A DNA stretch of 64,000 bases from Phytohabitans suffuscus (GTDB taxonomy: Bacteria; Actinomycetota; Actinomycetes; Mycobacteriales; Micromonosporaceae): assembly GCF_011764565.1 (NCBI RefSeq), contig NZ_AP022871.1, positions 9,858,320-9,922,319 on the forward strand, read 5' to 3'. The translations under genes and the position numbers were made by a program. The first letter of the stretch is position 1. Every line of letters begins with the position of its first letter. Of this stretch, positions 42,035 to 52,003 are shown in pieces. Below the pieces are notes generated by a model. The model made no database searches, had not been told where the DNA came from, and saw only the letters and a list, made by a program, of their open reading frames with translations.

Positions 42035-42900
42035 ATGAGTACGCATTCCATCGTTGTCGGGTACGACGCGTCCCAGGGCGCCGAGGCCGCCCTCGCCTGG
42101 GCCCTGGACCACAGCTCCCGCAGCGGCATGCCCATCACGCTGGCGTTCGCCGTCGAGTGGCAGGGGTTCGCCGGGCCGCTGGGCCTCGCCCCGGCGGTCT
42201 GGCCCGACGAGAGCGCCCGCGCGGCCGGCGAGGAGGCGATGACCGCGGCCGTGGCCAGGGCCCGCCAGTCACACCCGGACGTGACCATCTCCGGCACGGT
42301 CACCAGTGGGGACGCCGCCGCGGTGCTGGTCGCGCAGTCGCGGCAGGCGGCCCTGGTGGTCATGGGCGCCCGCGGGCACAGCCGCTTCGCCGATCTGATG
42401 GTCGGCTCGACCAGCACCTCGGTGTCGGCGCACGCGCACTGCCCGGTCGTGGTCGTCCGGGGCGAGCAGCCTCCATCCGGAGGGCCGGTGGTCGTGGGGT
42501 ACGACGGCTCGGACTTGGCCCGGCTGGCGGTGGAGTTCGCGTTCACCGAGGCGGCCACCCGCGGCGCGGGCCTGCGGCTGATCCACGCCTGGACGCCGCC
42601 GCCACCCCGGTTGCAGCCGCCGGGGTTCGACCTGAGGCTACAGACCGCGGCCGAGCAGTCCGAGCTCGCCGAGGTCGCCGCGCGCTGGCAGGACAAGTAC
42701 CCCGAGGTCCAGGTGAGCGTGGAGGCCGTCGCCGGCCCGGCCGCGCAGGCGCTGGTCGAGGCCAGCCGGGACGCGCGGCTCGTCGTGGTCGGGTCGCGGG
42801 ACGGGGCGGCTTCCGCGGCCTGCTGCTGGGCTCGGTGAGCCAGCAGCTGCTGCATCACGCGCAGTGCCCGGTCGCCGTGATCCGGCACCTGACCAGCTGA
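42035..42900 (+). pseudogene. Tandem-domain universal stress protein, apparent frameshift near the C terminus
   Basis: The ATG at 42035 follows TTGGAGCG. The first Usp domain is complete (MGARGHSRFADLMVGSTSTSVS). In the second, VVVGSR is followed in-frame by an unrelated tail that ends at 42838, whereas the adjacent frame gives GRGGFRGLLLGSVSQQLLHHAQCPVAVIRHLTS to the stop at 42898-42900, matching the paralogue at 38791. A single G is missing in the run at 42798-42800. Repaired length is about 288 residues. Probably functional if the deletion is a sequencing error. Confidence 0.85.
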
Positions 42901-42904
42901 ACGG

Positions 42905-42920
42905 CGGCCCGTCCGGGCCG
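42905..42920. terminator. Short G+C hairpin between convergent usp and CNNM genes
   Basis: CGGCCCG and CGGGCCG arms around TC, five bases after the repaired usp stop and 15 before the CNNM stop. No U-tract follows. A weak candidate terminator for both genes. Confidence 0.4.
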
Positions 42921-42934
42921 TCCGCAAACACGCC

Positions 42935-44248
42935 CTAGCGGCTGCTCGTGTCGGCGGCCCGCTCGGTGTCCTCGGCGGCGGCCGGCCGGGGGCGCAGGCG
43001 GATCCTGGTGATCGCGCGGCGGCTGATCTCGACCACCTCGGCGGTGTAGCCGTCCAGGACGACCGTCTCGCCGGGCGCGGTCGGGATGTGGCCCAGGCGG
43101 CTCAGCACCAGCCCCGCCACGGTGGTGTAGTCACCGCTGTCCTGGTCCTGGGGCAGGTCGACCCCGATGTCCGGCAGGTCGTGGATCGGGTAGCTGCCCG
43201 TCAGCAGCATCACCCCGCCCTCCTCGCGGACCACGGCCTGCACGTCGCGGTCGGTCTCGTCGTAGATCTCCCCGACGATCTCCTCGACCAGGTCCTCCAT
43301 GGTCACGATCCCGTCGATCGCACCACGCTCGTTGACCACGAGGGCGAACTGCTGCCGCTGCTGGCGCAGCTGCCGGATCGCGTCGGTCACCTTCAGCGTG
43401 TCCGGCATGAACACGCCGGGATGGGCGTGGTCGGCGACCGTGCCCGTACCGTCGATCAGGTCCCGCAGGTGCACCACACCCACCACGTCGTCGAGCCCCG
43501 ACGGCCCGACCACCGGCGCCCGCGAGTGCCCCGACGCGGTCAGCTCCCGCATCGCGACGCCGGCCTCGGCCTGTGCCGGCAGGGCGACCACGTCGCGGCG
43601 CGGCACCAGGATCTCGCGCAGGATCCGCTCGGCGACCTCGAACGCCCCACTGATGATCAGCCGCTGGTCCGGCGAGATGCTGCGCTGGGCGGCGACCATG
43701 TCCCGCAGCTCCTCGGTGGTCACCTCCTCGCGGGCCGCGTTCGGGTCCGCACCGGTCAGCCTCACCACCACGTTCGTCGCGGAGCCCAGCAGCCACACCA
43801 CCGGCCTCGACAGCGCCGACAGCATGTCCAGCGGGCGGGCCGCCACCAACGCCCAACCCTCGGCGCGCTGCATCGCGATCCGCTTGGGCGCCAGCTCGCC
43901 CACCACCAGCGTCACGAAGCTGAGCACGATCGTGACCAGCACGATCGCGACCGGCTCGGCGGCACCGCCCAGGAAGTCCAGCGGGCCCAGCAACGGCCGG
44001 GCCAGCGACACCGCGGCCGCCGCCGAAGCCAGGAACCCGGCCAGCGTGATACCGATCTGGATGGTCGCCAGGAACCGGTTCGGGTCGCGCGCGAGGCGGG
44101 CCAGCACCCGACCGCCCCGCGACCTGCGCTCCAGCCTGCGGATCTGCGACTCGCGCAGCGACACCAGAGCCATCTCGCTGCCGGCGAACGCGGCGTTGAC
44201 GAACACCAGGACAAGGACGAGTGCCACCTGTAGCCCGTAGCCGTCCAC
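42935..44248 (-). CDS. CNNM/CorC (hemolysin C)-family transporter or ion-homeostasis protein
   Basis: 437 residues, GTG at 44248. The DUF21/CNNM membrane domain (about residues 1-190) starts with a helix and GSEMALVSLRESQI and contains VVGELAPKRIAMQRAE. A CBS pair follows (ILVPRRDVVALPAQAEAGVA and ALVVNERGAIDGIVTMEDLVEEIVGEI), and a C-terminal CorC_HlyC domain ends it (LLTGSYPIHDLPDIGVDLP). CNNM-type proteins handle Mg2+ or Co2+; the hemolysin name is historical. It lies 50 bases beyond the end of the hydrogenase operon on the same strand, but a functional link is not evident. Confidence 0.92.
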   Translation of the reverse strand: MDGYGLQVALVLVLVFVNAAFAGSEMALVSLRESQIRRLERRSRGGRVLARLARDPNRFLATIQIGITLAGFLASAAAAVSLARPLLGPLDFLGGAAEPVAIVLVTIVLSFVTLVVGELAPKRIAMQRAEGWALVAARPLDMLSALSRPVVWLLGSATNVVVRLTGADPNAAREEVTTEELRDMVAAQRSISPDQRLIISGAFEVAERILREILVPRRDVVALPAQAEAGVAMRELTASGHSRAPVVGPSGLDDVVGVVHLRDLIDGTGTVADHAHPGVFMPDTLKVTDAIRQLRQQRQQFALVVNERGAIDGIVTMEDLVEEIVGEIYDETDRDVQAVVREEGGVMLLTGSYPIHDLPDIGVDLPQDQDSGDYTTVAGLVLSRLGHIPTAPGETVVLDGYTAEVVEISRRAITRIRLRPRPAAAEDTERAADTSSR

Positions 44249-44298
44249 GACCGCCCGCTACCTCCTAGCCAAGATCGCCGCGAACCTACACCGTAGTC

Positions 44299-45003
44299 TC
44301 ATGGCATGGCGGCGCGGACACCAGCCTCCAGCTCTCCCAGCCGGGTGGCCTGGTCGCCGGTCAGCTCGTCGCACACCCAGTCGAAGTGCAGCGCGACCAG
44401 GGCGCCCGGGCGCGGCTCGTCGATGAGCGCCATCCCGTCGACGCACCAGCGGGCCGCCGACTCGCGCGCGGGGCCGGCCACCAGCGCGGTGCCGTCCCAG
44501 CGCAGGGAGCGGGTGCGGACGGTGGCGGACGGCCCGTCGACCCGGACCACCTCGCCGGCGCGGATCCGGCACCGGTCCAGCACCTCGACGGCCGTGGCAC
44601 CCGCGCCCGCGCGCAGCAGCCGGGCCCACGGGTAGACCTCGAACACCTGGAAGCTGTGGTGGGCGACGGCCCGGCCGGACGCCTGCCGCCAGGTGCCGCC
44701 GGGCTGCCCCCCGAAGCGGTCGAGCAGGCGATCGACGAGCCGGGCCGGGTCGACCTTGCCGAGCAGCTCGTTGCCGACCCAGTACGCCTCGACCACCCGC
44801 GGGTCGAGCGGGTCGGCGATGCCCGCCGACTCCGCGATGACCCGCAGGTACGTCCAGGCGCCCTCGAACCGCCGGGCCCGCCGCTCGATCTCGGCGGTCG
44901 CGTCCGGCCGCAGCAGCGCGCCGGCGCCCGCGGGTCCGCAGTAGCCGAGCGCGTTGGGCGGGTACGCGTACCGGGCGAACAGCACGGCACCGGATGCGCT
45001 CAC
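44299..45003 (-). CDS. DUF6390-type protein of hydrogenase clusters, function unknown
   Basis: 234 residues, GTG at 45003, one base after the hypE stop. No signal or membrane helix. Conserved-looking blocks are ALGYCGPAGAGALL near residue 18, FEGAWTYLRVIAESAGIADPLDPRVVEAYWVGNELL, and HHSFQVFEVYPWARLLR. A final motif resembles HFDWVCDEL. A protein of this type is regularly found at the end of actinobacterial group 1h hydrogenase operons, from my recall of such clusters. Its place after hypE suggests a role in maturation or assembly. No catalytic motif recognised. Confidence 0.72.
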   Translation of the reverse strand: MSASGAVLFARYAYPPNALGYCGPAGAGALLRPDATAEIERRARRFEGAWTYLRVIAESAGIADPLDPRVVEAYWVGNELLGKVDPARLVDRLLDRFGGQPGGTWRQASGRAVAHHSFQVFEVYPWARLLRAGAGATAVEVLDRCRIRAGEVVRVDGPSATVRTRSLRWDGTALVAGPARESAARWCVDGMALIDEPRPGALVALHFDWVCDELTGDQATRLGELEAGVRAAMP

Positions 45004-45004
45004 C

Positions 45005-46068
45005 TCAGCAGATCCGGGGCAGCTGCTCGCCGAGCGGCATGCCGATCACGCGCGACCCGCCGAGCGCGGTGCGGGCGACCACCATCCCCGGGTGCTCCGG
45101 CACGCAGGTGCCGATCCGGCGGGCCGCGCGCCCTTCGGGGTGCGCCCGCATGGCCGCCAGCAGCCGGTCGGCGTCCTCGCCGGCGACCATCGCCACCAGC
45201 TTGCCCTCGTTGGCGACCTGGAGCGGGTCGAGGCCGAGCAGGCCGCACGCGTCGCGGACCGGCGGCGGGATCGGCAGCTCGCGTTCGACCAGCTCGACGC
45301 CGACCCCGGCCGCCTTGGCGATCTCGTTGAGCGAGGCCGCGACGCCGCCGCGGGTCGGGTCGCGCAGCGCGTGCAGGTCGGCGCCGGAGGCGATCATGGC
45401 GGCGACGAGGCCGTGCAGCGGCGCGGTGTCGCTGCGTACCTCGGTGCCGAACTCGAGCCCTTCCCGGCAGCTGGTCACCGCGATGCCGTGCACCCCGATG
45501 TCGCCGCTGACGAGGACCGCGTCGCCGGGGCGGGCCCGGGACGCGGCGATCCGCACGCCGGACGGTACGACGCCGATGCCGGCGGTGTTGACGTAGACGC
45601 CGTCGCCGCCGCCGCTGTCGACGACCTTGGTGTCGCCGGTCACCAGGCGTACCCCGGCGGCGCGGGCGGCCGCGCCCATGGCCTGGGCGATCCGGCCGAT
45701 CTCGGCGAGCGCGGTCCCCTCCTGCAGGATGAACGCGGTCGACAGGACCAGCGGGACCGCGCCCGACATGGCCAGGTCGTTGACGGTGCCGTTGACGGCC
45801 AGGTCGCCGATCGACCCGCCGGGAAAGAACATCGGCTTGACCACGAAGGAGTCGGTCGAGAACGCCAGCCGGACGCCGTCCAGCCGCAGCTCGGCGCAGT
45901 CGCCGAGGTCGCCGGCCGCGGCGTCGCCGAACGCGGGCAGGAACAGGTGCTCGACCAGCTCGGCGGACATCGCGCCGCCGCCGCCGTGGCCCATCACCAC
46001 GTACGGCGAGTCGCGCAGCGGCACCGGGCAGGTCCAGCCCTCGACGTCGACCCGCTCCAGCGCGCCGG

Positions 46069-46072
<4 letters not shown>
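45005..46072 (-). CDS. hypE: Hydrogenase maturation protein HypE (carbamoyl dehydratase)
   Basis: 355 residues; ATG at 46072 overlaps the hypD stop. The AIRS/PurM-type ATP-binding fold is visible: VMGHGGGGAMSAELVEHLF, FSTDSFVVKPMFFPGGSIGDLAVNGTVNDLAMSGA, and RDPTRGGVAASLNEIA. The protein ends exactly in LPRIC, the C-terminal Cys that receives the carbamoyl group from HypF and is dehydrated to the thiocyanate that becomes a cyanide ligand of the NiFe site. All key elements are intact. Confidence 0.96.
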
Positions 46073-47168
<1,096 letters not shown>

Positions 47169-47172
<4 letters not shown>

Positions 47173-47465
47173 CGCTGGGCTCCTTGCGTCGTGCCGGCCT
47201 GCCTGGCCGCCTGGGTGAGACCGTCGCCGAACTCCTCTTCGAGCAGGCCGAGCCGCTCGAAGTTGGCGAGGGTGTCCCGGGCCGACCGCTCGTCCAGCCG
47301 CTGGATCGCGAAGCCGACGTGGACCACGACGTACTCACCGACCGCCGCGTCGGGGACGTACTGCAGGCACACCTGCTTGTGCACACCGCCGAAGTCGACG
47401 TCCGCCATCAGGGTGCCGTCGACCTCGGCGACGTCCGTGACGCGTCCCGGAACCGCCAGGCACAT
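47169..47465 (-). CDS. hypC: Hydrogenase maturation chaperone HypC (stand-alone copy)
   Basis: 98 residues starting MCLAVPGRV; Cys2, the iron-binding residue, is present. The OB-like fold pattern DVDFGGVHKQVCLQYVPDAAVGEYVVVHVGFAIQRLDE is clear, with a C-terminal extension of about 20 residues (EEEFGDGLTQAARQ). A second HypC domain is fused to HypF in the next upstream gene, so the operon encodes two HypC modules. This one is translationally coupled to hypD, the usual partner. Confidence 0.94.
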
Positions 47466-47487
47466 GGGTCGAGCTCCTTCCGTTGGT

Positions 47488-50010
47488 TCAGCCGGCCGCC
47501 GCGACGAGGATCTGGCCGAGTGCGATACCGCCGTCGTTGGGCGGCAGGGACCGGGGCCGCAGCACGGTGAACCCGCGCGCTTCGAGCCCGTCCCGCGCGG
47601 CGCGCAGCAGCAGGGCGTTCTGGAACACGCCGCCGCCGAGGGCGACCACCGACAGGCCGGTGCGTTCGCGGCAGGCTTCGGCGAGGTCGGCGACCAGCGC
47701 GGCGACGCCGGCGTGGAACCGCGCGGCGAGGTACCCGGCCGGCGCGCCGTCCCGCAGGTCGCGGACGGCGGCGCGGAGCACCGGCCCCGGGTCGGCGCGG
47801 ACCGGGTCGTCGCCGGTGAGCGCGAAGCGGTACGGCTCGACGGCGCCGGTGTACGCCCGGGCCCGCCCTTCGAGCGCGGTCGCCGCCTCCGCCTCGTGGT
47901 CGACGGTGTGCCGGAGCCCGGCGAGCGAGGCGACCGCGTCGAAGAGCCGGCCCATGCTGGACGTGGGCACGCAGCCGAACCCGGTCTGCAGCTGGTGGCC
48001 GAGGACCGCGCGTTCGCCGTCCGGGCAGGCGGCCACGGGCGGCAGGTCGGGGTCCCACGGGACGCCCGCCGCGCGCAGGTGCGCCAGCGCCATCCGGTAC
48101 GGCCGCAGCACGCTCGCGTCGCCGCCGGCCAGCGGCACGTACGCCAGGTGGGCCGCGCGGCGGAACGACTTGTACCCGGCGACCAGCACCTCGCCGCCCC
48201 ACACCGCGCCGTCGGTGCCGTACCCGGTGCCGTCGAAGGCCACGCCGATGACCTGCTCCTCCGGGCCGAGCCCGTGCTCGCCCATGACCGAGGCGATGTG
48301 CGCGTGATGGTGCTGCACGAGGCGCACCGGGCGGCCGGCCGCGTGCTCGCGGGCCCAGGCGGACGACCGGTACCCGGGATGCGCGTCGGCGGCGAGCTGC
48401 GTGGCGGCCACGCCGGTCAGCTCCGCGAGGTGGTGCTGGGTGCGGGTGAGCGCGTCGACGGTGGCGAGGTCGTCCATGTCGCCGACGTGCTGGCTGAGCC
48501 ACACGTACCGGCCCTCGGCGAGCGCGCACGCGTTCTTGAGGTCGGCGCCGACCGCGAGCGTGGGCGGCACCTCGAAGGGCAGCGCGATCGGCAGCGGCGC
48601 GTAGCCGCGGGAACGGCGGACCGGCAGCTCGGCGCCGGCGACGTACCGGCTGACCGAGTCGTCGCACGGCACCTGGATCGGCCGGTCGTGGCGCAGCCAG
48701 GCGTCGGCCAGCGGCGCCAGCCGGTCCAGCGCCTCGGCGTCGTCGCTGGCGATCGGCTCGCCGGAGAGGTTGCCGGAGGTCATCACCAGGGCGTCGGGGC
48801 CGGGCGGGTCGCCGTCGAGGCCGAACAGCAGCACGTGCAGCGGCGTGTACGGGAGCATGAGGCCGAGGTCGGGGCTGCCCGGCGCGACCGACGCGGCGAC
48901 CCGGTCGGCGGCGCCCGCGCGGTCGAGCAGGACGATCGGGCGGCGGACGCCGGCGAGCAGGGCGCGCCCGCCTTCGTCCACAGTGGCCAGACGAGCGGCC
49001 GTGTCGAGGTCGGCGGCCATCACCGCGAACGGCTTGCCGCCGCGCCGCTTGCGCCGGCGCAGCTCGGCGACCGCGTGCTCGTCCCGCGCGTCGCAGGCCA
49101 GGTGGTAGCCGCCGAGTCCCTTGACCGCGACGATCCCGCCGCCGGCGAGCAGGTCCCGCGCGGCCGCCAGGGCGCCGTCGCCGTGGACCGGGGCGGCGCC
49201 CGGCCGGACCAGCTCCAGCCGCGGCCCGCAGTCGTGGCAGCCGATCGGCTGGGCGTGGAAGCGGCGGTCGCCCGGGTCCGTGTACTCGCGCCGGCAGGCC
49301 CCGCACATCGCGAACGCGGCCATCGTGGTGGTGGCCCGGTCGTACGGCAGGGCGCCGATGATCGTGAACCGGGGCCCGCAGTTGGTGCAGGTGACGAACG
49401 GGTGCCGGTACCGCCGGTCGGCCGGGTCGCGCAGCTCGGCGAGGCAGTCCGGGCAGGTGGCGACGTCGGGCGAGGCGAGCGTGCGGGACCGGCCGCCGGC
49501 GGCGGAGCCGTCGATGCGAAACCCGGTGCCGCCGCTGGCCGGCAGGTCGGTGCGCTCGATCCGCTCGACCACGGCCAGCGGCGGCGGCTCGGCGGCCAGG
49601 CGCCGGCCGAGCTCGTCCACCGCGTCCGGGGCGCCCTCCACCTCGACCACCACGCCGGACGGTGTGTTGGCGACCGACCCGGCCAGCGCCAGCGCGGAGG
49701 CGGTGGCGTACACGAAGGGCCGGAAGCCGACGCCCTGCACCACGCCCTCGACCCGGTAGCGGCGGCGTACCCGGTCGGGGCGGGCCTGGCCCATCAGCTC
49801 CAGCCCGGACAGGGCGGCGCGGGCGGCGGCCGCGTCGACGACCTCCACCGCGAAGCCCATGTGGATCAGGACCCACTGGCCGGGCGCCGGCGGCCGGTCG
49901 AGCATGCCGACGTTGATCCGGCGGCGGGCGCCCTCGACGTCGACGAGCGCGAGCTGGCCGGCGTAGCCGGGGACGGTCCCGACCACCAGCCCGGGGATGC
50001 CGAGGCACAT
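47488..50010 (-). CDS. hypF: HypC-HypF fusion (carbamoyltransferase with N-terminal HypC domain)
   Basis: 840 residues. Residues 1 to about 75 are a complete HypC domain (MCLGIPGLVVGTVPGYAG ... QWVLIHMGFAVEVVDA) with Cys2. After a short linker (QARPDRVRRR) HypF begins: an acylphosphatase domain (YRVEGVVQGVGFRPFVYATA), two zinc fingers (CPDCLAEL, CTNCGPRF, CGACRREY, CHDCGPRL), a YrdC-like domain (GIVAVKGLGGYHLACDA) and a Kae1-like carbamoyltransferase domain (RLVQHHHAHIASVMGEH, VALGGGVFQNALL). HypF makes carbamoyl-AMP and passes the carbamoyl group to HypE. The ATG lies two bases downstream of the protease gene's stop. The fusion is the unusual point. Confidence 0.93.
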   Translation of the reverse strand: MCLGIPGLVVGTVPGYAGQLALVDVEGARRRINVGMLDRPPAPGQWVLIHMGFAVEVVDAAAARAALSGLELMGQARPDRVRRRYRVEGVVQGVGFRPFVYATASALALAGSVANTPSGVVVEVEGAPDAVDELGRRLAAEPPPLAVVERIERTDLPASGGTGFRIDGSAAGGRSRTLASPDVATCPDCLAELRDPADRRYRHPFVTCTNCGPRFTIIGALPYDRATTTMAAFAMCGACRREYTDPGDRRFHAQPIGCHDCGPRLELVRPGAAPVHGDGALAAARDLLAGGGIVAVKGLGGYHLACDARDEHAVAELRRRKRRGGKPFAVMAADLDTAARLATVDEGGRALLAGVRRPIVLLDRAGAADRVAASVAPGSPDLGLMLPYTPLHVLLFGLDGDPPGPDALVMTSGNLSGEPIASDDAEALDRLAPLADAWLRHDRPIQVPCDDSVSRYVAGAELPVRRSRGYAPLPIALPFEVPPTLAVGADLKNACALAEGRYVWLSQHVGDMDDLATVDALTRTQHHLAELTGVAATQLAADAHPGYRSSAWAREHAAGRPVRLVQHHHAHIASVMGEHGLGPEEQVIGVAFDGTGYGTDGAVWGGEVLVAGYKSFRRAAHLAYVPLAGGDASVLRPYRMALAHLRAAGVPWDPDLPPVAACPDGERAVLGHQLQTGFGCVPTSSMGRLFDAVASLAGLRHTVDHEAEAATALEGRARAYTGAVEPYRFALTGDDPVRADPGPVLRAAVRDLRDGAPAGYLAARFHAGVAALVADLAEACRERTGLSVVALGGGVFQNALLLRAARDGLEARGFTVLRPRSLPPNDGGIALGQILVAAAG

Positions 50011-50012
50011 GG

Positions 50013-50507
50013 TCAGCCCCTCCCGTCCGCGGCGGGGGCGGCCGCGCAGAGCCGGCGGGCCAGGTCGCGGACCGCGGCCATCGCCACCGGTACGGCGGCC
50101 GACACCGGACCGGAGAGCCCGATGCCCTCCTCGACCGTGGCCGGGTGGCAGCCCACCACGTACGTCGCCGGCAGCGTGCCGCCGAGGCGGTCGAGGCTGG
50201 CCAGCACCGCGACCGGCGCCATGCCGTGCGCGTCGAGGTCGCCGCCGCCGAGGTCGTCCGGGCCGACCCGCAGCACCGCGACGTCGCCCGGCGCGGTGCC
50301 GACCGGCGCGGCGTCGACCAGCACCAGCGCGGCGTACCCGTCGAGCAGGTCGTAGGCCAGGTGCATGCCGCGGATGCCGTAGTCGACCAGCCGCGCCCGC
50401 TCCGGCAGGCCGCCCTCGCCGGTGAGCCGGCGCACCACCTCCGGCCCGAAGCCGTCGTCGCCGAGGAAGATGTTGCCGACCCCGGCGACGAGTACCGCCT
50501 CCTCCAT
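50013..50507 (-). CDS. Hydrogenase maturation protease (HyaD/HupD family)
   Basis: 164 residues from the ATG at 50507. The nickel-sensing Glu/Asp/His set is present: GVGNIFLGDDGFGPEVV near residue 10 (with an Asp after GDDGF in place of the common Glu), VDYGIRGMHLAYDLLDGY, and DAHGMAPVAVLA with the His. The enzyme removes the C-terminal peptide of the large subunit after Ni insertion. It lies 11 bases after a small membrane-protein gene and just before the HypC-HypF fusion in the operon. Confidence 0.92.
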   Translation of the reverse strand: MEEAVLVAGVGNIFLGDDGFGPEVVRRLTGEGGLPERARLVDYGIRGMHLAYDLLDGYAALVLVDAAPVGTAPGDVAVLRVGPDDLGGGDLDAHGMAPVAVLASLDRLGGTLPATYVVGCHPATVEEGIGLSGPVSAAVPVAMAAVRDLARRLCAAAPAADGRG

Positions 50508-50518
50508 CGGACCCGCCG

Positions 50519-50638
50519 CTACATCGACCGTATTCGCAGGTACCGGCGGATGTCCGGGATGTACCGCACGCCGGCCACGGCCAGGCCCAGCAGCACGATC
50601 GCGGCGGCGCCGGTGGTGGCGATGCCTACGGTTCTCAT
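50519..50638 (-). CDS. 39-residue single-helix membrane protein of hydrogenase clusters (DUF6893-type)
   Basis: ATG at 50638, stop at 50519-50521; 39 residues. One hydrophobic helix (AAAIVLLGLAVAGV) is followed by a basic tail YIPDIRRYLRIRSM. The tail motif YIPDxRRYxRIRxM is what I recall for the small DUF6893 proteins next to actinobacterial hydrogenase genes. GAGTCCCGACC upstream gives only a weak ribosome-binding site. It could anchor a hydrogenase component to the membrane; that is inference from topology and position. Confidence 0.75.
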   Translation of the reverse strand: MRTVGIATTGAAAIVLLGLAVAGVRYIPDIRRYLRIRSM

Positions 50639-50650
50639 GGTCGGGACTCC

Positions 50651-52003
50651 TCACGGCGTGGTGGGCAGGCTGTCGGCGGGCAGGGGTTCGAGCTCGTCGG
50701 GCGCGAAGTAGAGGTAGCGGCCGTACCACTCGTGCAGGTCGGCGGCCGGGTCGTCGGCGAGCACGACCGCGACGTGCGTACCGCCGTCCACATCGGACAG
50801 CACGGCGGTCACGCGGGCCACCTGGCCGGCGTAGAAGAGGTCCTGCGCGTCCGCCCGCCGGGCCGGGCGCAGCCGGACCAGGCTGCCTTCGCCGATCCGC
50901 ACCCCACCGACCAGCACGGCGCTGTCCACTGTGGCCGGGTCCACTGTGGCCGGGTCCACTGTGGCCGGGTCCACTGTGGCCGGGTCCACTGTGGCCGGTG
51001 GGGTCGGGCCGGGGCGCGGGTCGCGGCGGGCGCCGTGCAGCCGCGCCAGGTCGGCGGCGGACAGCCCGTCGCACCGGTCGACGATCGCCGCCGCGCGGGG
51101 GTCGGTGGCCCGCGCCTCGGCCTTCTCGGCGTCGGTCATCGTCATCACCCGCAGCGTGAGGATCTCGTCGATCTCGGTCGAGTCGTAGAGGGCGCCCGGG
51201 CTCTGCTCGGCCACCTGGGGGTGGTCGTAGAGGATGATCGGCGCGCCGAGCAGCACGCCGGTCGATCCGGGCGGGCCGGCCAGCACCGGCCAGCACCGCG
51301 ACTGCGCGCACCGCGCGACCGCGGCGGCCGCCGCCTCCGGCGGGTCCAGCAGCGACACGAAGTCCGCGCCGTCGGCGCTGAGCACGAGGTGCGCGCCGAT
51401 CAGCGAGGTGCGGGTCGCCGCGTCGCGGCCGGCGGGGACGCCCGGGTGCGTGTTGTCGACCGACACCGTCAGCCGCAGGTGGTCGCCGTCGGGCTCGGTA
51501 CGGGTACGGACGCGGGCGGCCAGCGGCCAGCGGCGCCGCACGAGCCGGCCCGCCCCGGACAGCGGCTCCTCGTCCCGGCCGCCGGCGATCTCGACCGTCG
51601 TGTCGGCGTCGTCGCGGACCGGCCGCGCGGGCAGGACGATCTCGTGCGCGACCGCCTCGTCCCAGGTGAGCACCGAACGGCCGCCGGCGGTCAGCTCCGG
51701 CACCGGCGTGTACCCGCCGTCCGGCTCGCGGCGCTGGACCTCCCGCGCCTGCAGCTGCAGGAACCGCAGGCGGATCGAGACGGTGGCCGCCGGGTCGCGG
51801 GGCGCGAGGACGCACTGCATGGCCATCCCCGCCTCCTCGCCGAGGCCGGCCGCCGCGGCGCCGGGCGGGCCGAGCACGCCGAACTGCCAGCGGGAACGGT
51901 TCTTGCGCGCGCTGGCCCGGTACGGGTAGAGCAGGTACCCCTCGTAGAGGACCGCGTCGGCGACCGCGCGCACCCCGTCCAGGCTCGCGCCGTCCAGGCT
52001 CAC
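50651..52003 (-). CDS. Hydrogenase-cluster protein of unknown function
   Basis: 450 residues; the GTG at 52003 overlaps the stop of the DUF6084 gene. The protein begins VRAVADAVLYEGYLLYPYRASARKN. It has a beta-rich middle part (LRLTVSVDNTHPG, LVLSADGADFVSLLDPPE, LAGPPGSTGVLLGAPIILYDHPQVAEQSPG) and ends with EWYGRYLYFAPDELEPLP. No signal, membrane helix or catalytic motif was recognised. A low-complexity linker near residue 355 is made of five ATVDP repeats encoded by a 15-bp DNA repeat. It is embedded between hydrogenase genes and homologues occur there in other actinomycetes, so a role in H2ase assembly is likely. Confidence 0.8.
   Translation of the reverse strand: MSLDGASLDGVRAVADAVLYEGYLLYPYRASARKNRSRWQFGVLGPPGAAAAGLGEEAGMAMQCVLAPRDPAATVSIRLRFLQLQAREVQRREPDGGYTPVPELTAGGRSVLTWDEAVAHEIVLPARPVRDDADTTVEIAGGRDEEPLSGAGRLVRRRWPLAARVRTRTEPDGDHLRLTVSVDNTHPGVPAGRDAATRTSLIGAHLVLSADGADFVSLLDPPEAAAAAVARCAQSRCWPVLAGPPGSTGVLLGAPIILYDHPQVAEQSPGALYDSTEIDEILTLRVMTMTDAEKAEARATDPRAAAIVDRCDGLSAADLARLHGARRDPRPGPTPPATVDPATVDPATVDPATVDPATVDSAVLVGGVRIGEGSLVRLRPARRADAQDLFYAGQVARVTAVLSDVDGGTHVAVVLADDPAADLHEWYGRYLYFAPDELEPLPADSLPTTP
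50924..50998. repeat. Five tandem 15-bp repeats inside the hydrogenase-cluster gene
   Basis: Five units of GTCCACTGTGGCCGG keep the reading frame and encode a repeated Ala-Thr-Val-Asp-Pro. Each unit contains the near-palindrome TCCACTGTGG, a word that recurs across the window. The copy number is probably variable. Confidence 0.9.

Noticed and set aside
50924..50998. CRISPR-like or regulatory 15-bp array
   Set aside because: The units are directly tandem with no spacers and lie inside a coding frame, encoding an ATVDP linker.
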